Shown: positions 1 through 7,773 of the stretch, piece after piece | Position numbering within the stretch: the stretch's first letter is position 1 | How the letters are laid out: each line of letters begins with the position of its first letter | Assembly (NCBI GenBank): GCA_030539285.1 | Contig: JAUNSH010000018.1 | Coordinates: 1-47,550, forward strand | Length of the DNA: 47,550 bases | Source: Eubacteriales bacterium | Lineage (GTDB): Bacteria; Bacillota; Clostridia; Oscillospirales; Oscillospiraceae | Reading direction: 5' to 3' | Translations under genes and position numbers: made by a program | The notes under the pieces: model-generated | Told to the model about the DNA's origin: nothing | Seen by the model: the letters and a program-made list of their open reading frames with translations, nothing else | The model's database searches: none

Positions 1-27
1 TATCTTGTATCTCGTATCTTGTATCTT
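1..27. repeat. short tandem repeat of TATCTTGTA type
   Basis: The first 27 bases are imperfect copies of a TATCTTGTATC unit, running into the stop codon of recF (TAA on the minus strand at 26-28). The same unit recurs at 13666-13692 and 29484-29567, always between genes. Looks like a dispersed, slippage-prone short repeat; no function is evident. Confidence 0.7.
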
Positions 28-1129
28 AATTGATTGCGTTTCCGTGTTGGATCTGAATCGTTTTGCCCAGCTTGGTAAACCTTCCTTCCTCGCAGCAGGT
101 GATGAACACCTGTCCCGAGGAGATCTGGTTGAGCACAAAGTCCTGCCGCCCGGGATCCAGCTCTGACAGAACATCGTCCAGCAGCAGCACCGGCTCCTCG
201 CCCCACTCCCGTCCCATCAGCTCCCGCTGGGCAAGCTTTAAACTGATGGCGGCGGTACGGGTCTGGCCCTGGGAGCCGTAGGCCTTCAGGTCGATGCCAG
301 AGAGTGTCACGGTAAAGTCGTCCTTGTGGGGGCCGGTGAGACATTGGCCGGTTTCCAGTTCCGCCCGGTGGTGACGGCTCTGGTGGTCCAGCAGGTTTTC
401 CGTCAATTTGGATACCGGGGCAAAGGGGTCTTCTACCGTGGACACGGTTTTGTATTGAAGCCTGAATTCTTCCGCGCCGCCGGAAAACTGATTATGGTAA
501 ACCGCTGCCGCTTTGCCCAGCGCGTCATAATACCGGGCGCGGTAGGAGATCAGCAAGGCTCCAACCTGACACAATCGGGTATTGAATTCCGGCAATATTT
601 CCAAAATTGACGGATTTTCAAAATGATCCTTGAGAATTCGGCTCTTCTGGTCGAGGATGCGGTGGTACTCCGTCAGAGCCGCGTCATAGTTGGGCCGCAG
701 TTGACATAATCCTGAATCGCCAAACCGCCGCCGCTGGGATGCTCCCATTTTCAGGATCATCAGATCCTCCGGGCAGAACAGGACCGTGGGCAGCACCCCG
801 GCGATGTCGGAGAGGGCCTTTTTCTTTGCCCCGTTGCGGAAGATCTGCCGGGGACGGCTGCCGGGAAACAATAGAAACCTTAGAGATTGTTCCCGTTCCT
901 GCGAAAAAACAGACCCGGAAATCTCCCCAAAATCCGCTCCAAACCGAATTAACTCCGCGGTTTTCTGGGCCCGGAAGCTTTTTCCCGCGCCAAGGTAGGC
1001 GATGGCTTCCAGCAGATTGGTTTTTCCCTGGGCGTTGTCCCCCACGATCAGATTCACGCCGGGGGCAAATTCCAAATCCGCCTGCGCATAGTTGCGGAAA
1101 CTTTGCAGAGAAAGGGTGTTCAGTCTCAT
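26..1129 (-). CDS. recF: DNA replication/repair protein RecF
   Basis: 367 aa SMC-like ATPase that helps load RecA at single-strand gaps in the RecFOR pathway. The N-terminus starts with the family-typical MRLNTLSLQSFRNY, followed by a Walker A motif GDNAQGKTN near residues 30-38. Towards the C-terminus there is an ABC-type signature region (SQGQTRT) and a Walker B-like LLLDDVLSELD. Length is normal for RecF. The start ATG overlaps the TGA of the upstream S4-domain gene (ATGA), so the two are translationally coupled in a dnaN-yaaA-recF order that is standard for Firmicutes. gyrB would be expected next, beyond the left edge; that is inference. Confidence 0.97.
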   Translation of the reverse strand: MRLNTLSLQSFRNYAQADLEFAPGVNLIVGDNAQGKTNLLEAIAYLGAGKSFRAQKTAELIRFGADFGEISGSVFSQEREQSLRFLLFPGSRPRQIFRNGAKKKALSDIAGVLPTVLFCPEDLMILKMGASQRRRFGDSGLCQLRPNYDAALTEYHRILDQKSRILKDHFENPSILEILPEFNTRLCQVGALLISYRARYYDALGKAAAVYHNQFSGGAEEFRLQYKTVSTVEDPFAPVSKLTENLLDHQSRHHRAELETGQCLTGPHKDDFTVTLSGIDLKAYGSQGQTRTAAISLKLAQRELMGREWGEEPVLLLDDVLSELDPGRQDFVLNQISSGQVFITCCEEGRFTKLGKTIQIQHGNAIN

Positions 1130-1371
1130 GTCTTTTCCGTGATGGCGTAGATCTGGCCCGCAAAGGCGAAATTGTCACCGGGACGCAGCTTTTTGCCCCG
1201 CATGGTGCAAACCTCGCCGTTGACCTCCACCTGACCCTCCTGGATCAGCACCTTGGCCTCGCCGCCGGAGTATACCGCGTTGGCATATTTCATGGCGTCC
1301 TGTAATTTAATAAATTCCGTGTCAATGGGCACCGGCATGGAATTGTCCTTCTTTTTTACGACTACTTTCAT
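1126..1371 (-). CDS. yaaA: S4-domain RNA-binding protein, YaaA type
   Basis: 81 aa protein made almost entirely of an S4 RNA-binding fold: FIKLQDAMKYANAVYSGGEAK, then a QVEVNGEVCTMRGKKLRPGD segment that carries the usual S4 turn. Such proteins sit between dnaN and recF in most Firmicutes; a role in ribosome or RNA metabolism is assumed but not proven. AAAGGTG lies a short distance upstream of the ATG. The stop codon overlaps the recF start. The first 12 residues are lysine-rich (MKVVVKKKDNSM), a small addition before the fold. Confidence 0.92.
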   Translation of the reverse strand: MKVVVKKKDNSMPVPIDTEFIKLQDAMKYANAVYSGGEAKVLIQEGQVEVNGEVCTMRGKKLRPGDNFAFAGQIYAITEKT

Positions 1372-1384
1372 AAAAGCACCTTTC

Positions 1385-1535
1385 GTAGGGCGGGGTCATG
1401 ACCCCGCCGACCACGTAACATTTTTGTATTCACGCTCGTCCAACGGCAATAGGTTGGTTATTTTCCAACTTATTCCATTCATCCAACACTCCGGGTAATC
1501 GAAACCAGGTCGGCGGGGTCATGACCCCGCCCTAC
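1385..1535. repeat. paired GTAGGG palindromes, class GGCGGGGTCATGACCCCGCC
   Basis: Two inverted copies of a perfect palindrome (GGCGGGGTCATGACCCCGCC) bracket about 95 bp of unremarkable sequence, with GTAGG at the left outer end and CCTAC at the right. It fills the whole gap between dnaN and yaaA. Same architecture as the other GTAGGG elements in this window, different stem sequence. Confidence 0.85.
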
Positions 1536-1539
1536 GGTG

Positions 1540-2649
1540 TTAACCGTTCTTGATTCTGACCGGGAGCACCATGTAGGCAAAGTCGTGTTTCTCGTCGGCG
1601 GGGGTCAGGACGATGGGACTTAAGCCGTTGGTCAGCTCCAGGGTCACCTCGTCGCTGGGGATCACCCGCAGGGCATCGGCGAGATACCGCACATTGAAGC
1701 CGATCTCCAGCTCCTTTCCGTCGCCGGCAAAGCTGCACTTGTCCTCTGCCGCGCCGATGGTGGTGTTGGTGCGCATGAGAAGTTCATTGTTTCCGAACAC
1801 GCAGCGCACGGGGCTTTTGTATTTTTCGGAGACGATCAGGCCAACACGTTCCACGGAAGAAGCCAGATCGCTGACGCTGGTGATCAGTTTAATGGGGCAG
1901 TTGGTGGGCACCACCCGCCGCCAATCCAGAAATTCGCCTTCCAGCAGGCGGCAGACCAGGGTGGCCTTGCCGATCTGGAATAAAATATGCTTGGGGCCAA
2001 GGGTGAAGGAAGCCATGTCTTCCACATCGGAGACGATCTTCTCCACTTCCTTCAGTCCGGGGGAGGGCACCACGAAATTCATTTCCCTCCCGGTGCCTTC
2101 CTCAGGGTGATAGGTCCGCCGGGCCAGCCGGAATCCATCCACAGCCACGGCGGTGATGGAATCGTTAGTAACTTCAAACTTGACACCGGTGTGGATTGGC
2201 CGTCCCTGATTTTCGGACACGGCAAAAATGGTACCGGAGATCAGCTCCTTCAGCTGGCACTGGGGGATCAGAACAGGCCGTCCACTGTTGACATCCGGCA
2301 ATTCCGGATAATCCTCGGCAGATTCCGCGGAAATCGTAAAGGAAGCGTAACCCGCCCGGATGGAGACCTTATAATCCTCGCCCACCACCACAGTGACAGG
2401 CCCCTCCGGCAGCCGCCGGATGATGTCGCCAAAGAGCTTGGCCGGCAGGATGCACTCGCCGGGATCAGTTACCTCTGCCTCAATGTCATAGGTGATGGCA
2501 GTCTCCATATTATAGCCCGTCAGGCTCAGGCCCACCTCGGCCTTACAGAGGATGCCCTCAATGACGGACAGGCTGCTCTTCTGAGCCACCGTCCGCCCGG
2601 CGATATTCAGTCCCGAAACCAGCATACTTTTTTCACAGGTAAAGCGCAT
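1540..2649 (-). CDS. dnaN: DNA polymerase III beta subunit (sliding clamp)
   Basis: 369 aa; the ring-shaped processivity clamp that tethers DNA polymerase III to DNA. Three consecutive clamp repeats are recognisable; the protein opens MRFTCEKSMLVSGLNIAGRTV and ends with the typical ADEKHDFAYMVLPVRI, the hydrophobic pocket strand used by clamp-binding partners. An ATG nine bases further upstream (2658) touches the AAAGG ribosome site directly, so the second ATG at 2649, 9 bases after AAGG, is the better start and matches the family N-terminus. It is transcribed away from dnaA, across the candidate origin, and is followed by yaaA and recF. Confidence 0.97.
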   Translation of the reverse strand: MRFTCEKSMLVSGLNIAGRTVAQKSSLSVIEGILCKAEVGLSLTGYNMETAITYDIEAEVTDPGECILPAKLFGDIIRRLPEGPVTVVVGEDYKVSIRAGYASFTISAESAEDYPELPDVNSGRPVLIPQCQLKELISGTIFAVSENQGRPIHTGVKFEVTNDSITAVAVDGFRLARRTYHPEEGTGREMNFVVPSPGLKEVEKIVSDVEDMASFTLGPKHILFQIGKATLVCRLLEGEFLDWRRVVPTNCPIKLITSVSDLASSVERVGLIVSEKYKSPVRCVFGNNELLMRTNTTIGAAEDKCSFAGDGKELEIGFNVRYLADALRVIPSDEVTLELTNGLSPIVLTPADEKHDFAYMVLPVRIKNG

Positions 2650-2659
2650 ATCGTTCATC

Positions 2660-2892
2660 CTTTCTTTTGAAAGATAAGGAAGATCATATTATCTTTCATA
2701 GGTTTGGGTAGTATTAACAGTATTAGTAGAAACTTATGTGGAAAAGTGGCATTTGCCCTAGAGCCGCAGCAACTTTTTTTCCACAGCCCCCAGTGAAAAT
2801 TTCCACAGCCATCCACAGCCCGGTGTGGAGAAAATTTTGGGCCCGGTTTTTCCACAGAAAAAAATTCCACATTCCACAGCCCCTGTGGAAAA
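2660..2892. other. oriC: candidate oriC: DnaA-box cluster plus AT-rich unwinding tract
   Basis: Between dnaA and dnaN lie at least nine sites with a TTCCACA core: TTTTCCACA at 2777, 2848 and (reverse) 2737 and 2884, and weaker ones at 2799, 2809, 2824 (reverse), 2863 and 2870. On the dnaN side the boxes stop and an AT-rich tract (2660-2735) begins. At 2709-2729, read on the minus strand, it holds seven phased triplets with T at every centre (CTA CTA ATA CTG TTA...), next to the 2737 box. That resembles the DnaA-trio plus box arrangement known from the Bacillus subtilis origin. Assignment as oriC is inference from position and motifs. Confidence 0.85.
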
Positions 2893-2907
2893 ATAGAAAA
2901 GTCAAAT

Positions 2908-2980
2908 GTAGGGGCGGGTCAGTGACCCGCCCTTCCGCGAATCGGCTGCGCCGACGGGCGGGTCGGTGACCCGCCCCTAC
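2908..2980. repeat. GTAGGG palindromic element
   Basis: Two GGGCGGGTCANTGACCCGCCC stems separated by a short linker containing CCGCGAATCGG and GGCTGCGCC, bounded by GTAGGGG and CCCCTAC. It lies between the dnaA stop codon and the DnaA boxes, so it is inside the dnaA-dnaN transcript. Confidence 0.9.
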
Positions 2981-2988
2981 AGATGGGG

Positions 2989-4302
2989 TTAAAGACAGGA
3001 GTTAATGTTGGCGGTAATGTCCCGAACGTTGTTCTGCACATTGCTGTCGCCGTTTTTCAGGGCGACCTCCACCTTGCGGATGGCGTACAGGACGGTAGAG
3101 TGGTCCCGGCCGAATTCCTTGCCGATGTCCGGCAGGCTCAGGTTGGTGAGCTTGCGGATCAGATACATGGCCATCTGCCGGGCCTCGGCGGTGCCCTTGT
3201 TCTTCTGGGTGCCCCGGAGGACGGACTCGTCCACGTTGTAGAATTTGCAGACCTGGGTGATGATCAGGTTCGGGGTGGGCAGGGCGTTGCCCTCGCTCTT
3301 GAACATATCGTCAATGGCCCGGGAGATATTGGGAAGATCCAGGGGCATATTGTTCAGGTCCCGGTAAGCCAGGATCTTTTTCACGGTGCCCTCGATCTGA
3401 CGGACGTTGCTGGTGATGTTCACGGCAATGTAGTTGCACACGTCGTCGGGCAGCTCCAGACCCAGCTGCTTGGCCTTGTTTTTCAGGATGGCCATACGGG
3501 TCTCGTAGTCCGGGGGGTTGATGTCCGCAGTCAGACCCCAGAGGAAACGGCTGCGCAGACGTTCTTCCAGAGTCAGCATATCGTCGGGCTTGCGGTCAGA
3601 GGTCAGGACGATCTGCTTGTGTTCTTCATAAAGCTTATTGAAGGTATGGAAGAATTCCTCCTGGGTGGATTCCTTGCCGGCAATGAACTGGATATCATCC
3701 ACCAGGAACAGGTCCGCTTCCCGGTATTTACTGCGGAATTCGATATTTTTGCCGTTTTTAATGGCGTCGATCAGTTCGTTGGTGAACTGGTCGCCCTTGA
3801 TGTAGACGATGTTGGCGTCTGGGTTTTCCTTGCGGATGCCGTTGGCGATGGCGTAGAGCAGGTGTGTCTTGCCAACGCCGGGAGGGCCGTAGATGAACAG
3901 GGGGTTATAGACCTGTCCCGGAGTCTTGGAGACGGCGATGGCGGCGGAGTGGGCAAAGCGGTTGCTTGGGCCTACCACGAAATTATCGAATGTAAATTGG
4001 GGATTGAAGTCCATGGCGGTGGGATTCTTGCCCTTGGCCTTCCGGGCGTTCAGCTCCTCGTCGCCGAAGACCAGCAGCTTTGCGTCGGAGTTGAAGATCT
4101 CCTTCAGGGCGTCCTGAATGAGGTCGGTGCACCGGCGGCGGATGATCTCCCGGCGGAAATCCGAGGGGGAGTAGAGGATCAGGTTGGTTTCATTCAGCTC
4201 CACCACCTCCGCGTCGTCCAGCCACGCCGAGATGGTCACGGCACCCAGCCGCTCTTCAATGTAACTCAGGACCTTCGCCCAGACATAGGCGGATGAATAC
4301 AT
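2989..4302 (-). CDS. dnaA: chromosomal replication initiator protein DnaA
   Basis: 437 aa from ATG 4302. Domain I (about 1-75, MYSSAYVWAKVLSYIEERL) for self- and helicase contacts; a short linker domain II (about 80-100); AAA+ domain with Walker A GPPGVGKTHLL near 139-149 and Walker B LFLVDDIQFI; C-terminal helix-turn-helix with GRDHSTVLYAI, the DnaA-box-binding signature (usual form GRDHTTVLHA, so S and Y replacements here). GGAAAGGAGCC is just upstream of ATG 4302. An in-frame ATG at 4368 would add 22 residues, but they do not resemble domain I and overlap the leader hairpins. Gene is followed by oriC-like DNA and dnaN. Confidence 0.97.
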   Translation of the reverse strand: MYSSAYVWAKVLSYIEERLGAVTISAWLDDAEVVELNETNLILYSPSDFRREIIRRRCTDLIQDALKEIFNSDAKLLVFGDEELNARKAKGKNPTAMDFNPQFTFDNFVVGPSNRFAHSAAIAVSKTPGQVYNPLFIYGPPGVGKTHLLYAIANGIRKENPDANIVYIKGDQFTNELIDAIKNGKNIEFRSKYREADLFLVDDIQFIAGKESTQEEFFHTFNKLYEEHKQIVLTSDRKPDDMLTLEERLRSRFLWGLTADINPPDYETRMAILKNKAKQLGLELPDDVCNYIAVNITSNVRQIEGTVKKILAYRDLNNMPLDLPNISRAIDDMFKSEGNALPTPNLIITQVCKFYNVDESVLRGTQKNKGTAEARQMAMYLIRKLTNLSLPDIGKEFGRDHSTVLYAIRKVEVALKNGDSNVQNNVRDITANINSCL

Positions 4303-4306
4303 AATC

Positions 4307-4367
4307 CGGCTCCTTTCCGTACATTTTTTGTCCCGGAAAAAAGGAGCCGCAGGCCCATTTCGGGACA
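4307..4367 (-). promoter_or_regulatory. dnaA leader with two mutually exclusive hairpins, one covering the ribosome site
   Basis: On the transcribed (minus) strand, CGGCTCCTTT (right arm within 4334-4349 on plus) can pair with AAAGGAGCCG (4307-4316), which contains the Shine-Dalgarno of dnaA. Alternatively TGTCCCG (4361-4367) can pair with CGGGACA (4329-4335); this second stem encloses the arm needed by the first, so both cannot form together without a pseudoknot. That is the layout of a translational switch. The signal is unknown; no known riboswitch family was recognised. Confidence 0.6.
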
Positions 4368-4383
4368 TAATCTTTCACCCTAA

Positions 4384-4412
4384 ATTTTATCATATTTCAA
4401 CAGAAAACACAA
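4384..4412 (-). promoter_or_regulatory. probable dnaA promoter
   Basis: On the minus strand TTGTGT, 17-bp spacer, TAAAAT. Transcription would begin near 4377, giving a leader of about 75 nt that starts just before an in-frame upstream ATG (4368). The -35 is a 4/6 match. The stretch 4413-4605 to its right holds no gene I can support; it is the divergent gap between dnaA and yitT, without clear DnaA boxes. Confidence 0.55.
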
Positions 4413-4605
4413 GGAGATTTTAGGGAAAATTCAGAAAAGAACCACGCTTTTCTACACACTGGGGTTATTTTTGTATGGACAGATGTATGTATATCGCGGA
4501 CGGGTGGACATACCCCCCACAAAGAGGGAAAAACCCGCCCTGTTTTTCGTCAATTTGCGCCTTGACCGGGTAAATAAGCTATGTTAAAATCTATCAAATA
4601 GCACC

Positions 4606-4712
4606 GTAGGGGACGGCCTCCCGGACGTCCCGTGGTGGGATGTGGTATCCTATATTCGGCTATTATAAACGTGACCCTGTATCGATGGGACGTCGAGGAC
4701 GCCGTCCCCTAC
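4606..4712. repeat. GTAGGG palindromic element, divergent class
   Basis: Bounded by GTAGGGGACGGCCTCC and GGACGCCGTCCCCTAC, with GGGACG/CGTCCC stems inside. Outer ends match the other elements but the stem core differs (GACGG/CCGTC class). It lies immediately upstream of the yitT ribosome site. Confidence 0.8.
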
Positions 4713-4729
4713 GGGGGATGAGGAAATAT

Positions 4730-5650
4730 ATGCAGACAATGAAAAAAGCATGGACCTACCTCGTCATCGCTCTGGTGGCGCTGGTGGCCTCCGTGAACTA
4801 CGAAATGTTCATTTTCCCCAACCAGTTTGCCCCCTCCGGCGTCAACGGTATCTGCACCATGATCCAGTACGTTTCCGGCATCAGCGTGGGCTATCTGAGC
4901 CTGCTGGTCAACGTGCCCTTGGCGATCTGGTGCTATGTGGAGGTCAGCAAGCCCGTGGCTCTGCGGAGCATGGTGTATGTCATCACCTTCTCCCTGGGCC
5001 TTCTGATTTTGGATCACGTGGATCTCAGCTCCTACGCCTACGTCACCGAGAACGGGACCAGCAAAATTCTGGGACCGCTGGTGGCCGGTGTCATTCAGGG
5101 CTACGTCTACTCCATTCTGGTGAAGGGCAGCGCCTATACCGGCGGCACGGATTTTGTCTCCGCAATCGTCCATAAGCATTCCCCGGAAAAAAGCGTCTTC
5201 GGCATCAGCTTCACCCTGAACGCTGTCATCGCCGTGGCCAGCTACTTTGTCTACGGCAACCAGATGGAGCCGGTGATCCTGTGCATCCTCTATAGTTTTA
5301 TGTCAACCAACGTGGGAGAGCGTCTGATGAAGTCCGGCCGCTCCGCCATTGCCTTTGAGATCATCACCGATCATTCAGGTGAGATATCCGAGGACATTAT
5401 CCGGGACACCCACCATACCACCACTCTGATCCCCGGTAAGGGAATGTACTCCGGGCGGGAGACCAGCGTGCTGCTGTGCGTGGTGAACAAGACCCAGATC
5501 GCGGCGGTGAACCGCATCATCCGCAGCTATCCCAACACCTTCGCCATCGTCCACCCCGTCAGCGAGATCGTCGGCAACTTCCATAAGCGCAGCTCCACCG
5601 GAAAAGAGGTGGCCGAGGTGCTGGATTCGGGAGACGGAAAGACCCTTTAA
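4730..5650 (+). CDS. YitT family membrane protein (DUF161 + DUF2179)
   Basis: 306 aa. Five or so membrane helices make up roughly the first 200 residues (AWTYLVIALVALVASVNYEM..., GISVGYLSLLVNVPLAIW, GPLVAGVIQGYVYSIL), with the YitT hallmark SAYTGGTDFVSAIVHKH. The C-terminal soluble part (from about FEIITDHSGEIS) is a DUF2179 domain, a ferredoxin-like fold thought to bind a small ligand. Function of the family is not settled. I chose ATG 4730 because GAGGAA precedes it at a good distance; an upstream in-frame ORF back to 4640 is made of the palindromic repeat. Divergent from dnaA, where many Firmicutes carry rpmH-rnpA. Confidence 0.9.
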   Translation: MQTMKKAWTYLVIALVALVASVNYEMFIFPNQFAPSGVNGICTMIQYVSGISVGYLSLLVNVPLAIWCYVEVSKPVALRSMVYVITFSLGLLILDHVDLSSYAYVTENGTSKILGPLVAGVIQGYVYSILVKGSAYTGGTDFVSAIVHKHSPEKSVFGISFTLNAVIAVASYFVYGNQMEPVILCILYSFMSTNVGERLMKSGRSAIAFEIITDHSGEISEDIIRDTHHTTTLIPGKGMYSGRETSVLLCVVNKTQIAAVNRIIRSYPNTFAIVHPVSEIVGNFHKRSSTGKEVAEVLDSGDGKTL

Positions 5651-5659
5651 AGACCCATT

Positions 5660-5753
5660 GTAGGGGCGGGTCATCGACCCGCCCTTCCGCGAAGCGGCAG
5701 TTCAGTAAATGCCAGCGGCTGCGCCGACGGGCGGGTCAGTGACCCGCCCCTAC
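5660..5753. repeat. GTAGGG palindromic element
   Basis: GGGCGGGTCATCGACCCGCCC and GGGCGGGTCAGTGACCCGCCC stems around a linker with CCGCGAAGCGG and GGCTGCGCC. Sits 10 bp after the yitT stop and about 50 bp before guaB. Confidence 0.9.
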
Positions 5754-5801
5754 AGAATTCTGTATCATAAATACTTATATATAAACAGGAGGAACCCCCC
5801 A

Positions 5802-7307
5802 ATGGCTTACTACTATCCGGAACCCAGCCACACCTTCAGCGAGTACCTGCTCATCCCCGGCTATACCTCCGAGGACTGTATCCCTGACCGGGTCAGCCTC
5901 AAGACCCCTCTGGTCAAGTACCGCAAGGGCGTGGAGGAGCCTGCCATCAGCCTGAATGTGCCTCTGACCTCCGCCGTCATGCAGTCCGTGTCCAACGATA
6001 CCCTGGCCATCGCTCTGGCCAAGGAGGGCGGCATCAGCTTTATTTACGGCTCCCAGTCCATTGAGAATCAGGCCGCCATGGTGGCAAAGGTCAAGGGCTA
6101 CAAGGCCGGCTTCGTCACCTCCGCCTCCAATCTGACCCCCGACGCCACTCTGGCAGACGTGCTGGCCCTGAAGGCGAAAAACGGCTTCTCCACCGTGGCC
6201 ATCACCGAGGACGGCACCGCCAACGGTAGGCTATTGGGCATCGTCACCAGCCGTGACTACCGGGTATCCCGGATGGAGCCTTCCGCCAAGGTCAGCGACT
6301 TCATGACCCCCCGGGAAAAGCTGGTCACTGCCCCCAAGGAGACCACGCTGAAGGAAGCCAACGACATCATCTGGGCACACAAGCTGAACAGCCTGCCCAT
6401 CGTGGACGACGAGGATCACCTCATGTACTTCGTTTTCCGCAAGGACTATTCCTCTCACAAGGAGAATCCTCTGGAGCTGCTGGACGAGAAGAAGCGCTAC
6501 CTGGTGGGCGCGGGCATCAACACCCGGGACTACGCCACCCGTATCCCCGCTCTGCTGAAGGCCGGCGCGGACGTGCTGGTCATCGACTCCTCCGAGGGCT
6601 ACACCTGCTGGCAGGAAAAGACCATCAAATGGGTCCGGGATAACTACGGCGACACCGTGAAGATCGGCGCGGGCAACGTGGTTGACCGGGACGGCTTCCT
6701 GTTCCTGGCCAAGGCCGGCGCAGACTTTGTGAAGGTCGGCATCGGCGGCGGTTCCATCTGCATCACCCGGGAGACCAAGGGCATCGGCCGCGGTCAGGCT
6801 ACGGCTCTGATCGAGGTCGCCGCGGCCCGGGACGAATACTTCAGGGAGACCGGCATCTACGTGCCCATCTGCTCCGACGGCGGCATCGTCCACGACTACC
6901 ACATGACCCTGGCTCTGGCTATGGGCGCGGACTTCCTGATGCTGGGCCGTTACTTCGCCCGGTTCGACGAGTCTCCCACCAATAAGGTCATGGTCAACGG
7001 CGCTTATATGAAGGAGTACTGGGGCGAAGGCTCCAACCGTGCCCGGAACTGGCAGCGCTACGACCTGGGCGGCTCCGCCAAGCTGAGCTTCGAGGAGGGC
7101 GTGGATTCCTACGTCACCTACGCCGGTTCCCTGCATGACAACGTGGAAGCATCCCTGTACAAGGTGCGCTCCACCATGTGCAACGTGGGCGTGACCACCA
7201 TCCCCGACCTCCAGCGGGACGCCAAGCTGACGCTGGTATCCTCCGTGTCCATCGTAGAAGGCGGCGCCCACGACGTTACCCTGCGTTCTACCTCCAATGT
7301 CAAATAA
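5802..7307 (+). CDS. guaB: inosine-5'-monophosphate dehydrogenase
   Basis: 501 aa; oxidises IMP to XMP with NAD, the committed step to GTP. The (beta/alpha)8 barrel is split in the usual way by two CBS domains (about residues 105-225; [19 protein letters not shown], then [18 protein letters not shown]). The active-site loop [12 protein letters not shown] puts the catalytic cysteine near residue 320. ATG 5802 follows AGGAGG by 8 bases; the longer reading frame to 5709 only translates repeat DNA. A strong intrinsic terminator follows at 7441. It sits next to the origin, so copy number should be high in fast growth. Confidence 0.96.
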   Translation: MAYYYPEPSHTFSEYLLIPGYTSEDCIPDRVSLKTPLVKYRKGVEEPAISLNVPLTSAVMQSVSNDTLAIALAKEGGISFIYGSQSIENQAAMVAKVKGYKAGFVTSASNLTPDATLADVLALKAKNGFSTVAITEDGTANGRLLGIVTSRDYRVSRMEPSAKVSDFMTPREKLVTAPKETTLKEANDIIWAHKLNSLPIVDDEDHLMYFVFRKDYSSHKENPLELLDEKKRYLVGAGINTRDYATRIPALLKAGADVLVIDSSEGYTCWQEKTIKWVRDNYGDTVKIGAGNVVDRDGFLFLAKAGADFVKVGIGGGSICITRETKGIGRGQATALIEVAAARDEYFRETGIYVPICSDGGIVHDYHMTLALAMGADFLMLGRYFARFDESPTNKVMVNGAYMKEYWGEGSNRARNWQRYDLGGSAKLSFEEGVDSYVTYAGSLHDNVEASLYKVRSTMCNVGVTTIPDLQRDAKLTLVSSVSIVEGGAHDVTLRSTSNVK

Positions 7308-7323
7308 GCGGCGAGTCGCCGCA

Positions 7324-7396
7324 GACAATGCGTGCACGGGCTGGTGATTATCGTTTCGCCATTGGGCATTGCTCGGTATCGTTACCGTTTCTATCG
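7324..7396 (+). repeat. dispersed 73-bp repeat abutting a GTAGGG element (copy 1)
   Basis: Contains AATGCGTGCACGGGCTGG, then CCATTGGGCATTGCTCGG and TATCGTTACC, ending at GTAGGG. A clear homologue in reverse orientation is at 40382-40455, also ending at a GTAGGG palindrome. Not coding as far as I can see. Confidence 0.65.
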
Positions 7397-7563
7397 TAGG
7401 GCGGGGTCACGACCCCGCCGACCACTGATAAGATAGCACTAGGGCAGGTCATTGCGGCCTGCCCTGTTTTTTTGTCATACGTCCAAACAGAAATGCAGGA
7501 TGTGCGCCGTTTTTATCTTTCTGGATGACCAACCGGATCGGCGGAGTCATGACTCCGCCCTAC
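7396..7563. repeat. paired GTAGGG palindromes, classes GGCGGGGTCACGACCCCGCC and GGCGGAGTCATGACTCCGCC
   Basis: Outer ends GTAGGG and CCCTAC. The left stem is GGCGGGGTCACGACCCCGCC, the right stem GGCGGAGTCATGACTCCGCC: paired bases changed together. Between them lies the guaB terminator. Confidence 0.8.
7441..7473 (+). terminator. intrinsic terminator after guaB
   Basis: AGGGCAGG, loop TCATTGCGG, CCTGCCCT, then a run of seven T. Placed about 135 bp after the guaB stop codon, inside the spacer of a paired palindromic repeat. Confidence 0.85.
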
Positions 7564-7565
7564 GA

Positions 7566-7691
7566 TGCTTGAAATAATTGAAAATAGTTTACATAATATA
7601 TTTTCATAATCTTCGACAAAGTTTATCGACAGCAGTTTTCCACATTTTCCACAGCTTTTTCCACAGGCCATGCCGAAAAATCTGTGGAAAA
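7566..7691. other. second DnaA-box cluster with AT-rich flank
   Basis: Three TTTTCCACA boxes in the same direction at 7636, 7645 (directly abutting) and 7657, and one reverse box at 7683. To the left, 7566-7635 is strongly AT-rich (TTTACATAATATATTTTCAT). Box sequence equals the best boxes in the dnaA-dnaN gap. It could be a second origin sub-region, a DnaA-titrating site, or a regulated promoter; sequence alone does not decide. Confidence 0.7.
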
Positions 7692-7715
7692 TCAAGGGTT
7701 GTTTCACTCGGTGCA

Positions 7716-7751
7716 CAAAAAACTCCACAGCTTTGCACAAAGCTGTGGAGT
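7716..7751 (-). terminator. intrinsic terminator of the acyl-ACP thioesterase gene
   Basis: Perfect 14-bp inverted repeat ACTCCACAGCTTTG / CAAAGCTGTGGAGT with a 2-base loop, followed on the minus strand by TTTTTTG. The stem itself contains TCCACAG, so it also resembles a pair of DnaA half-sites next to the box cluster. Confidence 0.85.
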
Positions 7752-7773
7752 TTCACTTGTTTACATAACGCCT

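Noticed and set aside
4303-4368. Longer DnaA starting at ATG 4368
   Set aside because: The extra 22 residues do not match DnaA domain I and coincide with leader hairpins; ATG 4302 has the proper ribosome site. Kept only as a possible minor form.
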